From assembly GCA_900545365.1 (NCBI GenBank), contig UQYL01000002.1, positions 66,482 to 130,481 on the forward strand: a stretch of 64,000 nucleotides of DNA, written 5' to 3'. The notes beneath the pieces were generated by a model. That model had not been told where the DNA came from. It was given only the letters and a program-made list of their open reading frames with translations, and did no database searches. This stretch comes from an uncultured Dialister sp. (GTDB lineage Bacteria > Bacillota > Negativicutes > Veillonellales > Dialisteraceae). Position 1 is the stretch's first letter; each line of letters begins with the position of its first letter. A program made the position numbers and the translations under genes. Shown in pieces: positions 60,698-64,000 of the stretch.

Positions 60698-61114
60698 GTG
60701 GAAAAAGAACTGGAAGAAAAGGGCGTGCCAGAATATAAAGAAGAGATTGACGAGCTGGCCCGCCGCCGTCAGTGGAAGAGGCTGCTGACCGCGACTTTCG
60801 TGCTGGATATCCTGAGTCAGGAGAGTAATTACGGCAACCGGATCGAGCGGGAAATTTATGAGCGCACGAACAATGTATACCGCCCGAATCCGAATGAGCT
60901 GTACCCGGTGCTCCGCTATATGGAAAGCCGCCATTTTGTAGAGAGTCAGTGGGATTCCCCGGACAAGAGAAGCAAACGGATCTACAGCATCACTGACAAA
61001 GGGCGCGCCGCTGTGCCGTACATGAAGCAGCAGGTGCTGGACTGGCTGGTCACGCTCCGTGCTTTCATCAGCACGATCCAGGAGCAGTTCGGCGAGCCGG
61101 AAGAAAAGAAATAA
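60698..61114 (+). CDS. PadR family transcriptional regulator
   Basis: A 138-residue winged-helix protein. LTATFVLDILSQESNYGNRIEREIYERT is the PadR recognition region, NPNELYPVLRYMESRHFVES the wing, and YSITDKGRAAVPYM the usual end of the domain. It starts at GTG 60698 after GAGAGGAGG. The adjacent EamA exporter is a candidate target, by analogy with other PadR-transporter pairs, but a terminator separates them. Confidence 0.88.
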   Translation: MEKELEEKGVPEYKEEIDELARRRQWKRLLTATFVLDILSQESNYGNRIEREIYERTNNVYRPNPNELYPVLRYMESRHFVESQWDSPDKRSKRIYSITDKGRAAVPYMKQQVLDWLVTLRAFISTIQEQFGEPEEKK

Positions 61115-61128
61115 AGGGTGAGGAAAAT

Positions 61129-61163
61129 AAAACGCGGGAACGTTTCAGCGGCCCGCGTTTTTT
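61129..61163 (+). terminator. PadR gene terminator
   Basis: AAAACGCGGG and CCCGCGTTTT around a 13-base loop, then TT. Confidence 0.85.
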
Positions 61164-61237
61164 GCTGTGCAGAAAGCGGCGCATTTGGGAAAGGGACTGT
61201 GTTATAATGACAGTCATACTGAAAAGGAGAATCGATC

Positions 61238-62149
61238 GTGAACGGGATTGCTTTATTTTTCTGTATGACTGCCGGCGTAATGTGGGCAGGCAGCGGCGTG
61301 GCGGCGCAGCATTTTTTCGCGCACAGCAATCTGAATGCCATGGACCTCACCACGTTCCGCATGCTCTGCACCAGCCTGCTCATGGCGGGAGTCACCTGCG
61401 GGCGGGGACACTGGCGCAGAAACTGGGCAATCATGAAAAAGGAGCCTCATTTGTGGGGACAGATCATTTTTTACGGGCTCGTCGGACTGATGGCAATGCA
61501 TTTTGCTTATTTCGAGGCGATCGATCTGGGGAATGCGGCTGTCGTAACGGTATTGCAGTATACCTGCCCCGCCATGGTGATCTGCTGGATCGCCCTGCGC
61601 AGCCGCTCCCTGCCGTCTCCCGGCGCGGCGGCGGCAGTCGTCATGGCGATCGCCGGGACGTTCCTGCTCGCTACGGGAGGCCGGACGGACGCGCTCTCCG
61701 TATCGCGGGAATGCTTTTTCTGGGCGATGGCTTCGGCGGTTTTCTATGCGGTGGCGGCGGTCTTTCCAAAACATCTCATGGGGAAGCTGGATAATTCCTT
61801 CCTCCTTACATGGGGCATGCTGTCCGGCGCGGCGGCGTCGTGGCTTATGACAGACCATTTGAATTTTCTGGATTTCTTTCACGCCGATCTGATTTTCGAT
61901 CTGTTTTTGATCATCGTCTGCGGCACGGCGGTGGCCTTCATCTGCTACAATGCGGGGCTGGCGTACCTCTCTGCCGATCAGGCGAGCCTCATAACGACCG
62001 TGGAGCCTGTCGCTTCCGTCGTCATGTCGTACTTTCTTTTTGGGACGACTTTCGGGCTGATTGAAGCGTCGGGGATCGTGCTGATCGTCGCGGCCATCGC
62101 CATGCCGGTGCTGTGGAAGAGAGCCGCAGGCCGCGGGCGGGCGCGGTGA
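61238..62149 (+). CDS. EamA/DMT superfamily transporter
   Basis: A 303-residue membrane protein with ten segments in two EamA repeats. FYGLVGLMAMHFAYFEAIDLGNAAVVTVLQYTCP in repeat 1 and LAYLSADQASLITTVEPVASV in repeat 2 are typical of the drug/metabolite transporter family. Substrate unknown. It starts at GTG 61238 after AAAAGGAGA; TATAAT at 61203-61208 is a possible -10. Confidence 0.88.
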   Translation: MNGIALFFCMTAGVMWAGSGVAAQHFFAHSNLNAMDLTTFRMLCTSLLMAGVTCGRGHWRRNWAIMKKEPHLWGQIIFYGLVGLMAMHFAYFEAIDLGNAAVVTVLQYTCPAMVICWIALRSRSLPSPGAAAAVVMAIAGTFLLATGGRTDALSVSRECFFWAMASAVFYAVAAVFPKHLMGKLDNSFLLTWGMLSGAAASWLMTDHLNFLDFFHADLIFDLFLIIVCGTAVAFICYNAGLAYLSADQASLITTVEPVASVVMSYFLFGTTFGLIEASGIVLIVAAIAMPVLWKRAAGRGRAR

Positions 62150-62161
62150 GGGAAATGGCTG

Positions 62162-62170
62162 TGATATAAT
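62162..62170 (+). promoter_or_regulatory. lepA promoter with extended -10
   Basis: TGATATAAT (62162-62170) is an extended -10 with no clear -35. A hairpin CGGCGCG/CGCGCCG around TTTC sits in the leader near 62191-62208. Confidence 0.45.
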
Positions 62171-62234
62171 AATTTTGAAATTTATGCGGCGCGGCGCGTT
62201 TCCGCGCCGATGTTTTGCACTTCTGGAGAACGGA

Positions 62235-64000
62235 ATGAATACAGATTTAATTCGCAATTTTTCTATCATTGCCCACATTGACCATGGGAAATCAACGCTC
62301 GCCGACAGGCTGATCGAACTGACGGGGACGGTGCAGAAGCGCGACATGGAAGCGCAGATCCTCGATACGATGGATCTGGAACGGGAGAGAGGAATCACCA
62401 TCAAGGAGCAGTCCGCCCGGCTGATGTACCAGTATAAAGACGGAAAGACCTATACCCTGAACCTGATCGATACCCCCGGGCACGTGGACTTTAATTATGA
62501 GGTGTCCCGGAGCCTTTCCGCCTGCGAAGGGGCGATCCTCATTATTGACGCCACGCAGGGCGTGCAGGCCCAGACATTGGCCAATGTATACCTGGCGCTG
62601 GATCATGATCTGGAGATCATCCCGGTCATCAATAAGATCGACCTGCCGTCTGCCGATCCGGAGCGGGTGAAAAAAGAAGTGGAGCATGTCATCGGTCTCG
62701 ACATGTCCGACGCGATCGAGATCAGCGCGAAAACAGGCCTGAATGTGGAGAAAGTGCTGGAAGCGATCGTGGAGCGCATTCCCGCGCCGGAAGATCACTC
62801 GAAAGAGCCGCTCCGCTGTCTGATCTTCGATTCCATTTTCGATTCTTATAAGGGCGCCATTGCCTATGTCCGGGTGAAAGACGGCTCCGTCCGCCCGGGC
62901 ATGAATATCCGCATGATGGCGTCGGATAAGGTGTATACCGTGACGGAAGTGGGCTATTTCACGCCCTATCCGAAACAGGATAAGGAACTGACCTGCGGCT
63001 CCGTGGGGTACATTGCGGCGAGCATAAAAAACGTGCATGACTGTGAAGTGGGCGATACCATCACTTCCGCGGAAAACGGCGCGGCAGAACCGCTTCCGGG
63101 ATACAGAAAGGCGCTTCCCATGGTCTTCTGCGGCCTTTATCCGGTGGAGAGCAAGGATTATGATCAGCTGAAAGAATCGCTGGAAAAGCTGAGCCTCAAT
63201 GATGCGGCTCTCGAATTTGTACCGGAAACGTCGCAGGCGCTGGGATTCGGCTTTCGCTGCGGTTTCCTCGGCCTGCTTCACATGGACGTCGTGCAGGAAA
63301 GGCTGGAGAGGGAATATAATCTGAAGCTCATCATTACCGCGCCTTCCGTTATCTACCATGTTTACAAGACCGACGGGGAAATGATCCCCGTGGACAATCC
63401 GGCGGAACTGCCGCCGGCAGGCAAGATCGACCATATCGAAGAGCCCATGGTAAAAGTGGATATCCTCGTTCCGTCGGATATGGTGGGCGCCGTCATGGAT
63501 CTGGCGCAGAACCGGCGCGGCACTTTTATCACCATGACCTATCTCGACGAGACCCGCGTCGATCTGCAGTACAAGATCCCGCTCTGTGAGATCATTTTCG
63601 ATTTTTTTGATAAACTGAAATCCAGTACGAAAGGCTATGCATCGCTGGATTATCAGCTGGCCGGGTATGAACGGTCTGATGCGGTCCGTCTCGATATCCT
63701 GCTCAACGGGGAGCTCATCGACGCGCTGTCGGTTATCGTACATCGGTCGAGCGCTGTGGCAAGAGGCCGCGCGCTGGCGGTGAAGCTGAAAGAGATCATT
63801 CCGCGGCAGCTCTTTGAAGTGCCGATCCAGGCGGCGGTGGGGAGCAAGGTCATTGCCCGCGAGACGATCAAGGCGCTTCGCAAAGATGTGCTTGCCAAGT
63901 GCTACGGCGGCGATATCACCCGAAAGAAAAAGCTGCTGGAAAAGCAGAAGGAAGGCAAAAAGAAGATGCGCCAGCTGGGCAGCGTTTCTCTGCCCAGCGA
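62235..64000 (+). CDS. lepA: elongation factor 4 (LepA), 3' end outside window
   Basis: Ribosome-bound GTPase that back-translocates or assists stalled ribosomes. The frame is open from ATG 62235 to the window edge (588 full codons); the family has about 600, so only some 10-15 residues are missing. G1 is AHIDHGKST, G3 DTPGHVDF and G4 NKID; LERERGITIKEQS is the switch region, and KKKLLEKQKEGKKKMRQLG the C-terminal tail. GGAGA precedes the ATG. Confidence 0.96.
   Translation, partial: MNTDLIRNFSIIAHIDHGKSTLADRLIELTGTVQKRDMEAQILDTMDLERERGITIKEQSARLMYQYKDGKTYTLNLIDTPGHVDFNYEVSRSLSACEGAILIIDATQGVQAQTLANVYLALDHDLEIIPVINKIDLPSADPERVKKEVEHVIGLDMSDAIEISAKTGLNVEKVLEAIVERIPAPEDHSKEPLRCLIFDSIFDSYKGAIAYVRVKDGSVRPGMNIRMMASDKVYTVTEVGYFTPYPKQDKELTCGSVGYIAASIKNVHDCEVGDTITSAENGAAEPLPGYRKALPMVFCGLYPVESKDYDQLKESLEKLSLNDAALEFVPETSQALGFGFRCGFLGLLHMDVVQERLEREYNLKLIITAPSVIYHVYKTDGEMIPVDNPAELPPAGKIDHIEEPMVKVDILVPSDMVGAVMDLAQNRRGTFITMTYLDETRVDLQYKIPLCEIIFDFFDKLKSSTKGYASLDYQLAGYERSDAVRLDILLNGELIDALSVIVHRSSAVARGRALAVKLKEIIPRQLFEVPIQAAVGSKVIARETIKALRKDVLAKCYGGDITRKKKLLEKQKEGKKKMRQLGSVSLPS

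Overview
The window reads as ordinary chromosome of a diderm Firmicute, most likely a member of the Negativicutes (Veillonella/Dialister/Megasphaera relatives). The argument is the combination of outer-membrane lipopolysaccharide genes (Kdo synthesis, lipid A acyltransferase, the Lpt export machine, HldE and a heptosyltransferase) with Firmicute traits: T-box and SAM-I leader RNAs, Mini-RNase III, a short housekeeping sigma factor, strong AGGAGG ribosome binding sites and GTG/TTG starts. There are no rRNA genes, CRISPR arrays, insertion sequences or prophage genes. I place the genus no more closely.

Layout. 1-8170: one long operon on + for Kdo and LPS export (kdsA, kdsD, kdsC, lpxL, lptC, lptA, lptB, one LptF/G permease), continuing into a DUF3084 membrane protein and a YqgF/RuvC-like nuclease. 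8225-8435: tRNA-Pro and tRNA-Arg. 8799-10667: rpoD and bioY. 10773-14482: radical SAM/DUF4130 pair, a rhodanese lipoprotein, a kinase-fold protein and a hotdog thioesterase. 14582-18592: tRNA-Val, then GT4, hldE and GT9 for LPS core. 18632-20555: MFS exporter and viroplasmin-RNase H. 20606-23406 (- strand): metNIQ methionine importer under a SAM-I riboswitch. 23592-26149: citC, HD protein, sirtuin. 26154-28623: an unassigned structured RNA with a near-perfect promoter, a cysteine T-box, cysS and mrnC. 28715-33822: DUF1624 protein, tRNA-Lys, thrC, TVP38 protein, amino-acid permease. 34113-37914: TrpXYZ-type importer with two tandem binding lipoproteins. 37992-40749: aldo/keto reductase, flavin reductase, class II aldolase. 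41204-49899: yajQ followed by an anaerobic cobalamin operon (cbiD,E,T,F,G,H,J,C) and a BtuCD-like ABC transporter. 49945-50700: AT-rich gap with gene remnants and a small membrane ORF. 50700-53317: ogt, then on - a BtuF-like lipoprotein and a secreted cobaltochelatase CbiK. 53563-60466: uvrB-uvrA-uvrC behind an SOS-type operator. 60698-64000: PadR regulator, EamA exporter and lepA, cut by the window end.

How it works together. The first operon and the GT4/hldE/GT9 block build and export LPS. MetNIQ feeds methionine/SAM, which the cobalamin methyltransferases consume. CbiK, the CbiD-CbiC enzymes and the BtuCDF-like parts form a corrinoid module split over three transcription units. The most unusual items are the ~210-nt structured RNA at 26191-26406, the 139-bp two-frame overlap of cbiG and cbiH with a Cys/His motif in the CbiH extension, secreted CbiK, yajQ heading the cobalamin operon, and the structured leader in front of the amino-acid permease.
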